In this document: in pieces, positions 25,835 through 35,155 of the stretch
Position numbering within the stretch: the stretch's first letter is position 1
Layout of the letters: each line of letters starts with the position of its first letter
NCBI GenBank assembly: GCA_937879965.1
Contig: CALFMP010000050.1
Location: forward strand, 1 to 64,000
Origin: QKMZ01 sp012965515
GTDB lineage: Bacteria; Cyanobacteriota; Vampirovibrionia; Obscuribacterales; Obscuribacteraceae
DNA: 64,000 nt
Reading direction: 5' to 3'
Position numbers and translations under genes: made by a program
Notes under the pieces: model-generated
Seen by the model: only the letters and a program-made list of their open reading frames with translations
Databases searched by the model: none
What the model was told of the DNA's origin: nothing

Positions 25835-27850
25835 ATGGCTGACAACACCCAAGCGATTAGATTCGAACGAAAATTCTGCCCGAAGTGCCGGGGGCAATTC
25901 GAGCAATTGGACACCTGCCCGGACGACGGGACAGAGCTGCGTGGGCGGGACAACGACCCTTTGGTGGGCAAGGTTTTCGCCGAACGCTACATGATTACTT
26001 CGCTGCTGGGATTCGGCGGCATGAGTGTCGTATATAAGGCTCAGCACAAGCTTATGGACCGCACTGTGGCAATCAAGATGTTGCACGCCGGCATCAAAGG
26101 CGACCCCGCTTCTTTGGAACGTTTTCGCCTGGAAGCGCAAGCGGCCAGCTCTTTGAATCACCAAAACATCATCGCTGTTTACGACTTCGGCGTCACGCCG
26201 CAGAGCGAAGCTTTCTTTGTCATGGACTTTCTGGACGGGGAAAGCCTGGCGGATATGCTGGAGCGCAAGGGACGCCTGCCGTGGGAGCGAGCGGTCACGA
26301 TTTTCAAGCAAATCTGCGACGGACTGGGCGCAGCCCACCGAAAGTCAATTGTGCACAGAGATCTCAAACCCGCCAACGTCGTGCTAATCAAGGACGAAGG
26401 CATCGAAATAGTCAAATTGGTGGACTTCGGAATTGCAAAGCTGCTTCCCGGAGCCGGAAAGCAGCAACAGCAGTTGACGAAAACAGGCGAGATTTTCGGC
26501 AGCCCGATTTACATGAGCCCCGAACAGTGTCTGGGAAAAGACCTGGACATACGTTCGGACATTTACGCGCTTGGCTGCTTGATGTATGAGACGCTGACCG
26601 GACAACCGCCACTGCTGGGCGAGACCTTCCTGGAGACGCTGAACAAGCACGTCGGCGAAAAGCCTAAGCCGATGAACGAAGTCGTTCCTGACGCGAACAT
26701 TCCAGCCGAGCTCGAGCAGATTATCTTCAAGTGCATGGAAAAGGACCCCAAGGATCGCTTTCAAACCACCGAAGAAATCCGCGACCAGCTCACAGTTCTC
26801 TCACTTTCCATCACAAACACCGGTGCTGGTCGGGCCGCCATTAGCGGTGCTATGTCAAAACCACCTGCCTCAGCTTGCCCTGAGACACAAAAACTGTCCC
26901 GGGCGAGCAAAATTGGCAAGTTTGCACTCATTGGCTTTGCCGGAGCTTCGCTAGCACTAATTTCCTTCACAGCTTTGTGGCCGGGACCGGTTGAAGATCG
27001 TGGCACACCGCTAAATAAGTTGATGTGGCAAGTAACTTTCGGCACCGGTCAGTCAGCAACTCAAGCCAATGATTACGAAAATGCGGAGCGAAGCCTTACA
27101 CAGGCGGAAAATTTTGCGCGCGGGTTTGGCGATGGATATGCTCGACTAGAAGCCACCCTTAAAGCCAAGGCGGATTTGTACGCAAAATGGGAAGGTCATG
27201 CCCAGGCGCTTGAAAGCATGAATTTGGAGATCTCGAAAATTCAGGGAGATCGACTAAAGGCTGAACTGGCGCAACAAATGAAGGCTATAGAAAAACTCGA
27301 CAAAACCGCTTCGAGCTCACCGGTTGCGCAAACAAACGCCAAACTGCAAGCCGAAGCACAGGTTCCAAGCATCCTTGGAACCGTGGGTCGGTTACAAGGG
27401 CGCAAGCTGTATTTCGAGCAAACCCAGCTTTTGGAGAAGGTTATCATCGTCTACAAAAAGCTTCTCGACTCGGATTCCAAATCGATTGCGAGGCTAGAAA
27501 TGCCACTAGCTGACGGCTATCTGGCACTTTCGAAAGTCAATGAAGTACGCCCATTACTTCTGCACGTTTGCCAAGTTCGCGAAAAGAGACAGGCAGAAGA
27601 ACCTTCTGAGTATTTGCATGCGGTTTTAAAACTTGGTCAATTCGATCTAGACCAGAGCAATCTCAAAGAGGCAGAACCTGAACTGAGCAAAGCATTGAAG
27701 CTTTCCGAGAAAACCACCGATCCGGATCTGCGACTGGTGACGATTCGCAGCTACGCAAATATGCTTATGCAGACCAATCGCAAAGCAGAAGCGCAGAAGT
27801 ACTTGAACGAAGCGAATCAAATCGAAAAACGCTCGTCCGGGCTGCAGTGA
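25835..27850 (+). CDS. Ser/Thr protein kinase with zinc ribbon and TPR-like C-terminus
   Basis: 671 residues. Zinc-ribbon-like start CPKC (15-18)...CPDDG (28-32), then a full kinase domain: GFGGMS loop (59-64), K81, HRDLKPAN with D176, DFG 197-199, SPEQC. A membrane helix (about 362-384) is followed by some 280 residues of TPR-like helices (NAERSLTQAENFARGFG..., ADGYLALSKVNEVRPLLLHV, EAEPELSKALKLSEK), expected outside the membrane. Paralogous to the LRR kinase at 99. The two carry different outer domains on the same kinase core, suggesting different signals. The zinc ribbon before the kinase is unusual. Confidence 0.92.
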   Translation: MADNTQAIRFERKFCPKCRGQFEQLDTCPDDGTELRGRDNDPLVGKVFAERYMITSLLGFGGMSVVYKAQHKLMDRTVAIKMLHAGIKGDPASLERFRLEAQAASSLNHQNIIAVYDFGVTPQSEAFFVMDFLDGESLADMLERKGRLPWERAVTIFKQICDGLGAAHRKSIVHRDLKPANVVLIKDEGIEIVKLVDFGIAKLLPGAGKQQQQLTKTGEIFGSPIYMSPEQCLGKDLDIRSDIYALGCLMYETLTGQPPLLGETFLETLNKHVGEKPKPMNEVVPDANIPAELEQIIFKCMEKDPKDRFQTTEEIRDQLTVLSLSITNTGAGRAAISGAMSKPPASACPETQKLSRASKIGKFALIGFAGASLALISFTALWPGPVEDRGTPLNKLMWQVTFGTGQSATQANDYENAERSLTQAENFARGFGDGYARLEATLKAKADLYAKWEGHAQALESMNLEISKIQGDRLKAELAQQMKAIEKLDKTASSSPVAQTNAKLQAEAQVPSILGTVGRLQGRKLYFEQTQLLEKVIIVYKKLLDSDSKSIARLEMPLADGYLALSKVNEVRPLLLHVCQVREKRQAEEPSEYLHAVLKLGQFDLDQSNLKEAEPELSKALKLSEKTTDPDLRLVTIRSYANMLMQTNRKAEAQKYLNEANQIEKRSSGLQ

Positions 27851-28029
27851 ACTACCTTTCACCCCAGGGTCTGCACTTTCCCCGTCCAACCTGAAAACCC
27901 ACAGAATATGCAACTTTCTGAAGTTTGACCAATCGTTTGAGTTTTTCTTCAATTGGCAATTTGGCGACTGCATCTGCTTCTAGCGAATTTAAAACTCGTA
28001 AAGCGCCGCCAAGATAATCCCGTCTTCGC

Positions 28030-28701
28030 TCATGGTTCTAAACGATAGCCAAAACCACGCACGGTTTGAATGAGCGGCGCTTCCGTATCGCGCTCGACCT
28101 TCTGGCGCAAACGCAAGATAGTCTGCCGCACGGTTTCAATCGATGCTTCCGAGTCCGTAGGCCATACTCTGTCCAGCAAATCGTCGGCGGAGAACACTTG
28201 CTTCGGATGCAACATGAAAAGCTGAAGCAGCGAAAATTCCTTTGGGTAAAGCTTGAGCTCTGAGCCCGCCATTTTAACCGTGTGCTCGACGGGGTCCAAT
28301 TCTATGTCCCTCACCTGAATCGTCTTGTAGCCGACCACAGGAGGGCGTCTCAAGATGGCCCGGACGCGCGACAACAACTCGCGAATGTCGAATGGTTTCG
28401 TCAGATAATCATCGGCGCCCGATTCGAGTCCGGTCACCTTATCGTTCATGTGTGAGCGACCAGTGAGAAAGAGAACACCGCCTGTGCCCTTATTGCGTCG
28501 GTATTCCAGGCAGATATCCAGCCCGGTTCCATCCGGTAATTCCCAATCGAGCACCAGCAAATCATAGGTCACAGACTGAACGTAGGCATTTGCGTCCTTC
28601 GCGCAATGCACCGCGTCGACAACATAATGCGCGTCTTGGAGTGCGTTCACCACAAGCGCGGCAAGCTCTTTGTCGTCTTCAACTACTAGCAGTTTCGCCA
28701 A
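28030..28701 (-). CDS. OmpR-family response regulator (orphan)
   Basis: 223 residues. Receiver domain (1-115) with acidic pocket VEDD, phosphoacceptor Asp in LVLDWELPDG, T in FLTGRS and K in TKPF; winged-helix DNA-binding domain (about 125-223) ending VRGFGYRLEP. Family alignment fixes the start at TTG 28701, because no ATG lies in range. Tyr-Pro-Lys-Glu-Phe (YPKEF) in the effector domain is typical. No kinase is adjacent; the PAS kinase at 22688 is a candidate partner. Confidence 0.9.
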   Translation of the reverse strand: MAKLLVVEDDKELAALVVNALQDAHYVVDAVHCAKDANAYVQSVTYDLLVLDWELPDGTGLDICLEYRRNKGTGGVLFLTGRSHMNDKVTGLESGADDYLTKPFDIRELLSRVRAILRRPPVVGYKTIQVRDIELDPVEHTVKMAGSELKLYPKEFSLLQLFMLHPKQVFSADDLLDRVWPTDSEASIETVRQTILRLRQKVERDTEAPLIQTVRGFGYRLEP

Positions 28702-29145
28702 GAGGATGCCCCGTCACCAGTCAGAAGAATTATAGACAAATTTGCCAGGCTCTAATGATTGTCAGGACAAGAGCTATAACCTTCTACCGGTCATAGAAAT
28801 ATAAAATACGTTGTTTCATTGATTAAAAGCTGCGCTAGAAAACTTTCCAGCTAATCGATCACGCTCTTGACAGCACGGAGTTTTCAGAACTAGTTTGAAT
28901 TTGCTATTCATCTTCCCTTTCTGAAAACAACAAAAAGCTCACGGCTAGAGCCGCCATTTCCTTTTGCGCCATTGCTGCCAGACCAGATTCCGCTTTTCAG
29001 GCGGAACCGAGCCAGTACGAACCTTTCAACTTACGAACAGAAGGAGCTAAATCACCTGAGCATTTGTGCTTCCAGGTTTCCTTCGCGCTCTCACCTGCCC
29101 TCACGGTAAGAGCTTTCTTGCAATACCCAGTCCCGAAAGTTAGCA
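28702..29145. other. Divergent intergenic region
   Basis: About 440 bp between the orphan regulator (minus) and the coiled-coil pair (plus). It contains a TTCCGC...GCGGAA hairpin at 28988-29006, with no T-run. No gene or known RNA recognised. Confidence 0.5.
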
Positions 29146-29757
29146 ATGAACCTTCCCGTTGACGAAATCAACCTACGCGAACTTCTTTCCGCCGCAGGCT
29201 CATTCTCCGAGCTGCCGCAACGCTCGCTAAGCAACAAGGAACTGGCGGCCGCAAAAGAACGGCTGGAGTCCTGCCAGAGGCTTGTCGCATACGCCTCACT
29301 CGAGGCACAGCGGCGAGAGATCGCTCACAGCGAGTCTCTGATCATGCTTCAACGTGCCACTCTCGAAGTCAAGGAAGAGCAGGCAAGAGCGCTCTCCCTG
29401 CGACACGAGCGCGATCGCGTTCGCCAGATTTTCTACCTCGCATGCTACCGCGGCGAGGTGAAAGCGCTACAGGTCGCAGCGAAAGCACTCGCAACCGCCA
29501 CGGCAAAACAACGCGCTCAGCATACGCTCCTGACCGAAGCGTACGAGCTGAAGGACTCATTGAAGGCGATCGTGTCGAAACATGCGCGGCGAGCCGGCTA
29601 TGCACGGTCCTCCTTGAAGCGCGTGTCAGCCAAGAAGGACGAAGCGCTAAGGGCCTACAACAAGCTTTACCGCAGCCTGCAGGCCGACACAGACGAGCTG
29701 GCCAATCGCCGCCAGCGACTGACCGAGGCAGCACTCAAGTTCGGCGGCGCCGCTTGA
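29146..29757 (+). CDS. Coiled-coil protein, first of a pair
   Basis: 203 residues, almost entirely helical with heptad-like patterns (LAAAKERLESCQRLVAYASLEAQ; EEQARALSLRHERDRV) and Arg/Ala/Leu-rich. No membrane helix, no catalytic motif. By eye the codon usage is GC-richer than in the kinase genes before it. It is followed after 52 bp by another coiled-coil protein of the same size, forming a two-gene unit closed by a strong terminator. Confidence 0.6.
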   Translation: MNLPVDEINLRELLSAAGSFSELPQRSLSNKELAAAKERLESCQRLVAYASLEAQRREIAHSESLIMLQRATLEVKEEQARALSLRHERDRVRQIFYLACYRGEVKALQVAAKALATATAKQRAQHTLLTEAYELKDSLKAIVSKHARRAGYARSSLKRVSAKKDEALRAYNKLYRSLQADTDELANRRQRLTEAALKFGGAA

Positions 29758-29809
29758 TCCGCTGCACCGGGTTCAGCTCCAGTTATTCAACCCAACTCGA
29801 AAGACCAGT

Positions 29810-30409
29810 ATGACCACTACCATCACCTCAATCCGGTTCCTGGCGCTGGTGAACGACCTCGTCCAGCTTCAAAAGCAAACCGATGAGGGTATGCAACAAC
29901 TTGCACGGGCACAGGTCGAGAGCCTCGCTGCGCTCGAAACACTGGCGGACAAGCAAATCAAGCTGCACACCGCAATCGCCCAACGGGCAACCAACGAAAT
30001 GCAAAAGCTCCAGCTGCAAAAGGACATCCGCAAGAGGATGCCGAAGCTCGCGCGGCTCAAGGGTGTGCTGGAACAGGCAACTTCGCGTCTCACCGCTGCC
30101 TGCGGGGAAGGGGAAGAACAAGCCCTGCGAGCCGGGCGCGACTATGCAATTGCAGTCGATGAGTACAACACGCTCAACGCGGAGAGCGAAGCGATCAGCC
30201 GGAGTCTGAAGGGCTTGGAGTCGAAAGGGATGTGGCTCAACATAGAGGTCATAGAGCTGCAAAACGCAGTCGATCAAGCCAGTGAAGCCTATGGCGAAGC
30301 GGTACTCTGCGAAGAGGGATGCCGCTTGTCCATCCCGATGAACAATCAACTAGCGATGGCAGAAAACGCCTTACGCCAGGCAGCCGCAAGCTTGCTCGAC
30401 TGCAAGTAG
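29810..30409 (+). CDS. Coiled-coil protein, second of a pair
   Basis: 199 residues, helical with long Gln/Leu/Ala heptads (LVQLQKQTDEGMQQLARAQVES; MQKLQLQKDIRKRMPKLARL). Probably forms a dimer or a hetero-oligomer with the preceding product. Three Cys near the end (LCEEGC, LLDCK). Function unknown; the pairing and equal size are the only guide. Confidence 0.6.
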   Translation: MTTTITSIRFLALVNDLVQLQKQTDEGMQQLARAQVESLAALETLADKQIKLHTAIAQRATNEMQKLQLQKDIRKRMPKLARLKGVLEQATSRLTAACGEGEEQALRAGRDYAIAVDEYNTLNAESEAISRSLKGLESKGMWLNIEVIELQNAVDQASEAYGEAVLCEEGCRLSIPMNNQLAMAENALRQAAASLLDCK

Positions 30410-30425
30410 CGCCGCCTTGATTGAA

Positions 30426-30453
30426 GCCACCGGTATTGCATCCGGTGGCTTTT
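30426..30453 (+). terminator. Strong rho-independent terminator
   Basis: GCCACCGG-tattgcat-CCGGTGGC followed by TTTTCT, 17 bp after the coiled-coil operon. Confidence 0.9.
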
Positions 30454-30568
30454 CTCTTTCTCCGCATCTTACTATATTTGATCATATTTCTACGAAACCG
30501 GCATATGACCGCAGTAAACCGTGATGCTTTGCGTTCCTCGGGTGTACTCACCTGGGTTTTACCGTAGC

Positions 30569-30620
30569 GTCGAAGCCATGCGTCGGCCGTTGCATTGTGC
30601 GGTCGACGCATGGCTTCGAC
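30569..30620. repeat. Perfect 17-bp inverted repeat, 18-nt spacer
   Basis: The arm at 30569-30585 begins GTCGAAGCCATG and is exactly complementary to 30604-30620. The spacer is 30586-30603. It does not belong to the GTAGGGGCG repeat family, although it shares a GCATGGC-like core. Confidence 0.8.
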
Positions 30621-30867
30621 ATCAGTGAACCGATACAAATCGGCTACGAATGGGCGATTACATGTCGCGAAGCTTGCAGATTGTCTTATGTGCATGACTA
30701 ACTCTTGCCACACTTTTCGTGCAAGGTTGGAAGATCACGCGCTCTCTCAAGCGCACGAAAACAGAAGAGCGACAGCCGCTCCTGTCGCTCCCTGCGTCGC
30801 TCCTGGTAAAGCTTTGCGGCATTCCACCACCGCCAATGCGCAGCTGATCGTCCTTTAGTCCTCCTCC

Positions 30868-31743
30868 TTAGCCGCCTTGCTGATTGCCTGAGTCAGAGGC
30901 AGCAACCCTGCCTCTACCAAATGCTCCACCAATAGGTCCTCCACTTTGACTAGGGGTGATTCCTCGCTCCTTGAGTCGTCTTACGGCGGCGGCAAGAGCT
31001 TCTTGCGCAGCGCTTGGTGCTGGTTTTGGAACATAGATAGGTTGTGCGGACTCGACTGGTTCTTCAGTAGGCATTGCCCTCTTGTGTCCGGTCATGTCTG
31101 GGTTGGAGCTGTCTGCGTAGTAAGTCGGTGGATTGTAGGGGTGGTGACCGGCGCCGTACGTTCCATCAGCATTTCTGCCATCCGGACCGGGACCCGGTTC
31201 AAAGTATGCTGGATCAACTTGTGCCGCAACTGAATGAGCTTGGGAGCGGGATCTGGCGCTATGTGCCGCATCAACATGTGGAGCATCGTCGGGTGGCGGA
31301 TTCTGCGGAGGACGACTACCTGACAGCGTGTCACCGACTACAACACCGGGCGGCGGCGGACCTTCAACTGCCCGTGGACCTGTCTGCTCTTCTGCAGCAG
31401 CTGGCTCGCCTACCGGAACAGGCTCCACAGCTGGTTCTCCAACGGGGACGGGTTCTGCTGCTGGCTCTTCTACCGGAACAGGATTTTCTTCTGGAATCGG
31501 TTCTTCCGCGCGAGTAGGCTTCACTTCCGGCCCAGCCTCCGCGCCTGATTCAGCCCGCACATTCGCAGGCACACGCCGACTGTCGAACAAATCGACAGCA
31601 CCAAGCCAGGATGGCTCGTCTGACTTAGCAAGCGATTTGAATATGGAATTGTCATTCAACAATGATGCACTTGCACTGTCCATCCACGCTGCCCGTGAGG
31701 GCATCTCGCGAACCGAATCAAAGTTATTATCGAGAAGAGACAT
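30868..31743 (-). CDS. Proline-rich protein with shared N-terminal module
   Basis: 291 residues. Residues 1-55 (MSLLDNNFDSV...SLLNDNSIF...EPSWLGAVDLFD) align with the start of the protein at 33281. The middle is low complexity: repeats of PVPVGEPA and EEP-type units, then Pro/Gly-rich sequence. The end has one helical stretch (AAVRRLKERG) and a Gly-rich tail. No membrane segment. Such a conserved short N-terminus on variable bodies suggests a targeting or sorting tag. GGAGG lies 8 nt before the start and the CTTACTAAAC leader motif lies 58 nt upstream. Confidence 0.6.
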   Translation of the reverse strand: MSLLDNNFDSVREMPSRAAWMDSASASLLNDNSIFKSLAKSDEPSWLGAVDLFDSRRVPANVRAESGAEAGPEVKPTRAEEPIPEENPVPVEEPAAEPVPVGEPAVEPVPVGEPAAAEEQTGPRAVEGPPPPGVVVGDTLSGSRPPQNPPPDDAPHVDAAHSARSRSQAHSVAAQVDPAYFEPGPGPDGRNADGTYGAGHHPYNPPTYYADSSNPDMTGHKRAMPTEEPVESAQPIYVPKPAPSAAQEALAAAVRRLKERGITPSQSGGPIGGAFGRGRVAASDSGNQQGG

Positions 31744-31800
31744 AGTGTGTTCCTCCGGTAAGAGCGACGAAAGACAGAGGCAACTCTCGTTGCTTGTCTC

Positions 31801-31814
31801 GTTTGTTTAGTAAG
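31801..31814 (-). promoter_or_regulatory. CTTACTAAAC leader motif (copy 1)
   Basis: On the minus strand CTTACTAAACAAAC, 58 nt upstream of the start at 31743. Nearly the same 14-mer precedes three other genes at 33345, 53399 and 53716. Confidence 0.5.
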
Positions 31815-31917
31815 GGGTTTATGTGTGTCGTAAAAGGCGACTGTCAAATCATAGTCGTTGAATCTGAGGATTTCCTGAGGTAAAAAAGTTTAGTCGCTTA
31901 ACACAATCAAGCAATGA

Positions 31918-31941
31918 AAAGGCACCGCCATCGGTGCCTTT
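31918..31941 (-). terminator. Bidirectional terminator hairpin
   Basis: AAAGGCACCG-ccat-CGGTGCCTTT: perfect 10-bp stem ending in A/T tracts on both sides, 27 bp after the stop of the gene ending at 31968. Confidence 0.85.
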
Positions 31942-31967
31942 CACTTGTTGTTACTAAACAACTTTCC

Positions 31968-33281
31968 TCAGGCAGCTTGCTTTCTGCCGTAATCCTCAAC
32001 TGCAGAGGCAACGCTCTTGTAGAAAGTTTGAATCGCCTGTCCCGGCTGTGGGCGCAGTTTGAAGACAGGCGACTCGCGATATGTGCGCATTGCTTCAGCG
32101 TACTGCAAAAACTGGTCATCAAGTTCTTTCTTCTCGGTAGCCGTCATGCTATTGCGCACTTGCTTGCAGATGTTCTGCTCAGCATCTCTCAGCATTTGGT
32201 CGCGCTTCGCGATAAGCGGATAGTCAGCCAGATCGGGTGCTTCCGCCCCCCAACCAAAGCCGCCGCGTAAACTCTCCATCTGTTTCTTGTGAAACTCTTT
32301 CTCTTGCCTTGCAAGATCAACTCTTTCTGCCTGTGTCAGCTTGCCTTCGACTGCCTTCTTCAAACGGTCGTTAACTGTGTCGCTCTGCCCGAACATATCT
32401 TTGATGTCTTCCCAGAATCTGCCAAGCTTGGTTTCAGCACGCGATGGGGCTTCCTGGTCGAATGCAAGTACGTCCGGACTTGTAAAACCCAGCTTAGACC
32501 AAAGACTCTCACTGACAGGTTTAAACGCAGGTAGAGTCTCGCTCGTGGTGCGCTGATCGTTAGTAGTGGTTTGCTTGCCAGCTACGGTCTTCTCGCACAA
32601 AGCACCGCCGGTTGTTTCTAAACTTTGGGATTGAAAAGCAATTTTTGTAATCGCATCTCGCACACGGCGATTGCGTTCTTGCATCATCTTGCCTGGTTCA
32701 GGCAGCCGGTAATTTATGTTTGCGTCGAACTTATGGCGATCCAGCTCTTCTTGATACTTCTCCTTTTCGCTGTTGAGCAATTCCTTTTCGAAGGGGCTCA
32801 TTTTTGCATCTACAAGTTCGTTGGCACGCCGAACTATGCCGTCGACTTGCTTCTGGAATTGCTTCATTGCCGGTCCTGGTTCCGGCATCTGAATGTTAAT
32901 CCCAATCATGACGCTTCTTCTTTTGCTTTCCTTCTCATACTGAGCCATCTCTTTATCGAGCTGCGCGCGCTTCTCCGCAGGCATGCTCACGTACAACTCT
33001 CTGGCAGCCTGAGACTCGGGAGTGTTTTTCGCAAAGGATTCAAGTGAATCAAATGATTTGAAGGATTCGCTCGCTCCGTCTTTTCTGAAAGACCAAATTC
33101 CCGGCTTGAGAAGCTTGTCTTCGATGGATACGCCACTGAGCCAGGATGCTTCGGTTGTAGTTTTGCTAGTAAATTGTCGTCCGTCAGATAAGATGCTACC
33201 GCGCGCCTGCTCGACCCAGGCGCTGGCTGCGTTCGTGTAGGACTCCGGGACGGAGCCAAAGTTGGCATCAAGAACAGACAT
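31968..33281 (-). CDS. Hypothetical protein with the same N-terminal module
   Basis: 437 residues from ATG 33281 (MSVLDANFGSV), with GGAGGAG about 9 nt upstream. The first 55 residues align with the proline-rich neighbour (SILSDGRQF...EASWLSGVSIED). The rest is helical and charged and holds a repeated unit: R-S-VMIGINIQMPEPGPAMKQF...VRRANELVDAKMSPFEKELLNSE and FDANINYRLPEPGKMMQERNRR, plus VFKLRPQPGQAIQTFYKS and MTATEKKELDDQF near the end. The P(E/Q)PG-x-x-(M/I) repeat is distinctive. No enzyme motif. Leader motif CTTACTAAAC at 33345-33358. Confidence 0.65.
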   Translation of the reverse strand: MSVLDANFGSVPESYTNAASAWVEQARGSILSDGRQFTSKTTTEASWLSGVSIEDKLLKPGIWSFRKDGASESFKSFDSLESFAKNTPESQAARELYVSMPAEKRAQLDKEMAQYEKESKRRSVMIGINIQMPEPGPAMKQFQKQVDGIVRRANELVDAKMSPFEKELLNSEKEKYQEELDRHKFDANINYRLPEPGKMMQERNRRVRDAITKIAFQSQSLETTGGALCEKTVAGKQTTTNDQRTTSETLPAFKPVSESLWSKLGFTSPDVLAFDQEAPSRAETKLGRFWEDIKDMFGQSDTVNDRLKKAVEGKLTQAERVDLARQEKEFHKKQMESLRGGFGWGAEAPDLADYPLIAKRDQMLRDAEQNICKQVRNSMTATEKKELDDQFLQYAEAMRTYRESPVFKLRPQPGQAIQTFYKSVASAVEDYGRKQAA

Positions 33282-33653
33282 CGGAGTGTCTCCTCCAGGG
33301 GCAAAAGGGGACGCGGCGGCAGAGAGCTTACGCACCGCAGGTCGTTTTGTTTAGTAAGTTGCTCGACGTTTTTATCCTACGTCGCAATTCTGATCATTTC
33401 CTGAGGAACGCCTGGTGGAGGTGGTCGAAAATTTGGCGTTGTTCTCGGAGTGCTTTCTGCTTCTTCCCGCAAGCAAGGCGGTGAAGTTTCAGCTTGATGG
33501 AACCGTCTGCGGAAGGCTTAGGTACCATCGGATCAAATTGACAGAGGGGCGCAAATGCGCACTGTAAACATACAGAATGATTGTGGCCTGAATGTGACAA
33601 AAGGGACAGACTTCTTGTTCAATCTCGAAAGTCTAATAATCCGCAGTCGCGTA
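33282..33653. other. Intergenic region with a short Cys-rich reading frame
   Basis: About 370 bp. It holds the leader motif and a 68-codon minus-strand frame (33394-33600, TTG start) with HNHSVCLQCAFAPLC, resembling a small iron-sulfur or zinc site. Start and ribosome site are poor, so it is not called a gene. Confidence 0.4.
33345..33358 (-). promoter_or_regulatory. CTTACTAAAC leader motif (copy 2)
   Basis: Minus-strand CTTACTAAACAAAA, 64 nt upstream of the start at 33281, matching copy 1 in 13 of 14 bases. Confidence 0.5.
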
Positions 33654-35108
33654 CTAGTGGCGAGCAACTGTTCCGAGCGGCAACGTCAAGACAAAAACAC
33701 TGCCTCCACCAGGGTTTTCCTCGACGCGAATGGACCCCTTGTGCTCGCTCATGAGAGCGCGAGCAATCGCCAGTCCAAGTCCGCTTCCAGCTTTCTCAGC
33801 CTCCTTGTCCGTGCCGGTTTGGCGGAAGCGCTCGAAGACAGACTCGCGCTTGTCGGCCGGCACTCCGGGTCCGCGGTCGGAAATGCGCGTTTCGACATAG
33901 TTGGTTTCCTTGGTCAGACTGATATTCACCTCTGCGTCTTCGGGTGAGAATTTGACGGCATTGGAGAGGACGTTGGTAAAAACCTGCTCGATGCGATCCG
34001 CGTCGAAAACGGCGCTCACACTTTCGTCCGGCGACTTGATCGTTATGTTTTTCGCGCGTGCCAAAGCTTCAATCGAAGCGACAGCACGATCGATCGTTTC
34101 CAAAAGATCCCCTTCTTTTAGGTCCAGTTCAAACCGACCTGATTCAAGCTTTTCGATATCGAGAAGGTCGTTGATCATTCTAATCAAACGACTGGCATTC
34201 TTTTCAGCGACCGTAGCCTCTTTCGATGCACCTTTCGGCAGGTCGCCCAGGGCGCCGGAATTCAGCAAAGCAAGCGAAACCTGCACTGACATCAGCGGAC
34301 TGCGCAAATCATGGCTGACCATTGCCAGCATGTCCTGCTTGTAGCGCGAGGCTTCATCGAGCGCTTCAGACATCTCGTGGAAAACATTATCGAGCTGGGC
34401 GATCTCGTCCTTGCCGGAAACACGCGGCAACAGCGGCTCGTGCTTTACTACGCGACGGGTATTAGCAATCATCGTTTTGATGCGAGTGATGATGTCCGAG
34501 TTGAAGAACATCGCCAGCAGTATCCCGAGCAATACGCTAAAGGCTACACCGGCAAACAGGAAATAGACAACAGTCTGCCGCGCAGCAGTTTGAGCGGCTG
34601 GCGCGCGGTCCTGAACTTCGCGCTCCTTCTGAATCAAATCATCGATTACTCGCAGCAGTTTCTCCAGATGAATGCGGCTTTCCACGATGAAAAACTGCTT
34701 GGTGCCCTCTTCCAGTCGCACGCGGCAGCGCTCCAATTCCTCAACGCCTTCATTCGTGGCTTTCTCCATCTTCTTGTACGACTCAAGCTCGAATTCCTGA
34801 TCCTTCATCAGGGCGTAGCACTTCTTCAAATGGTCGGGAACCTTCTGCTCGATGGCCGTGTGATAGCGCCGCATAAAAGAGTCATCGCGCGTCATGCGGT
34901 AAAAAGATAGGGCGGCGCCGGCGTCATAGAAAATCTTCTGCAAATCGTGCGCCGTGGTTACTACGGCCCGCGAATGATTTTCTTTGATCATGCCTTCTTC
35001 GGCTTGTTTTAACAGGGTGGCCAGGCAAACGACGAAAATCAACTCGAACACAATCGGCACGAGTACGAGAATCAACCCTTTTTGAGACAGCTTGAGGTCC
35101 AAGCGCAT
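33654..35108 (-). CDS. Sensor histidine kinase of a two-component pair
   Basis: 484 residues from ATG 35108 (MRLDLKLSQKGLIL). Two membrane helices (about 11-31 and 183-204) flank a helical sensor region; HAMP (about 205-258), HisKA with MVSHDLRSPL, HATPase_c with NVLSNAVKF, DRGPGVP and GSGLGLAI. It is the second gene of an operon behind the regulator at 35156 (47-nt gap). The N-terminal LKLSQKGLILVLVPIV matches the kinase at 22688. Sensor ligand unknown. Confidence 0.93.
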   Translation of the reverse strand: MRLDLKLSQKGLILVLVPIVFELIFVVCLATLLKQAEEGMIKENHSRAVVTTAHDLQKIFYDAGAALSFYRMTRDDSFMRRYHTAIEQKVPDHLKKCYALMKDQEFELESYKKMEKATNEGVEELERCRVRLEEGTKQFFIVESRIHLEKLLRVIDDLIQKEREVQDRAPAAQTAARQTVVYFLFAGVAFSVLLGILLAMFFNSDIITRIKTMIANTRRVVKHEPLLPRVSGKDEIAQLDNVFHEMSEALDEASRYKQDMLAMVSHDLRSPLMSVQVSLALLNSGALGDLPKGASKEATVAEKNASRLIRMINDLLDIEKLESGRFELDLKEGDLLETIDRAVASIEALARAKNITIKSPDESVSAVFDADRIEQVFTNVLSNAVKFSPEDAEVNISLTKETNYVETRISDRGPGVPADKRESVFERFRQTGTDKEAEKAGSGLGLAIARALMSEHKGSIRVEENPGGGSVFVLTLPLGTVARH

Positions 35109-35155
35109 TGTGAAAACCAATCACCAGCCTGCACAATATTAGCGTGCTTTGGCAC

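Larger units (their letters stand above)
30410..30867. other. Intergenic region with large inverted repeats
   Basis: About 460 bp between convergent genes. Beyond the terminator it contains a perfect 17-bp inverted repeat (30569-30585 with 30604-30620) and a smaller AGCGACAG...CTGTCGCT hairpin (about 30768-30789). No credible coding region. Confidence 0.65.

Noticed and set aside
33394..33600. 68-codon minus-strand frame with HNHSVCLQCAFAPLC, and CPFC in another frame just upstream
   Set aside because: Starts only at TTG, has no ribosome site, and the CPFC part would need a frameshift. Could be a broken small zinc or iron-sulfur protein, but support is too thin.
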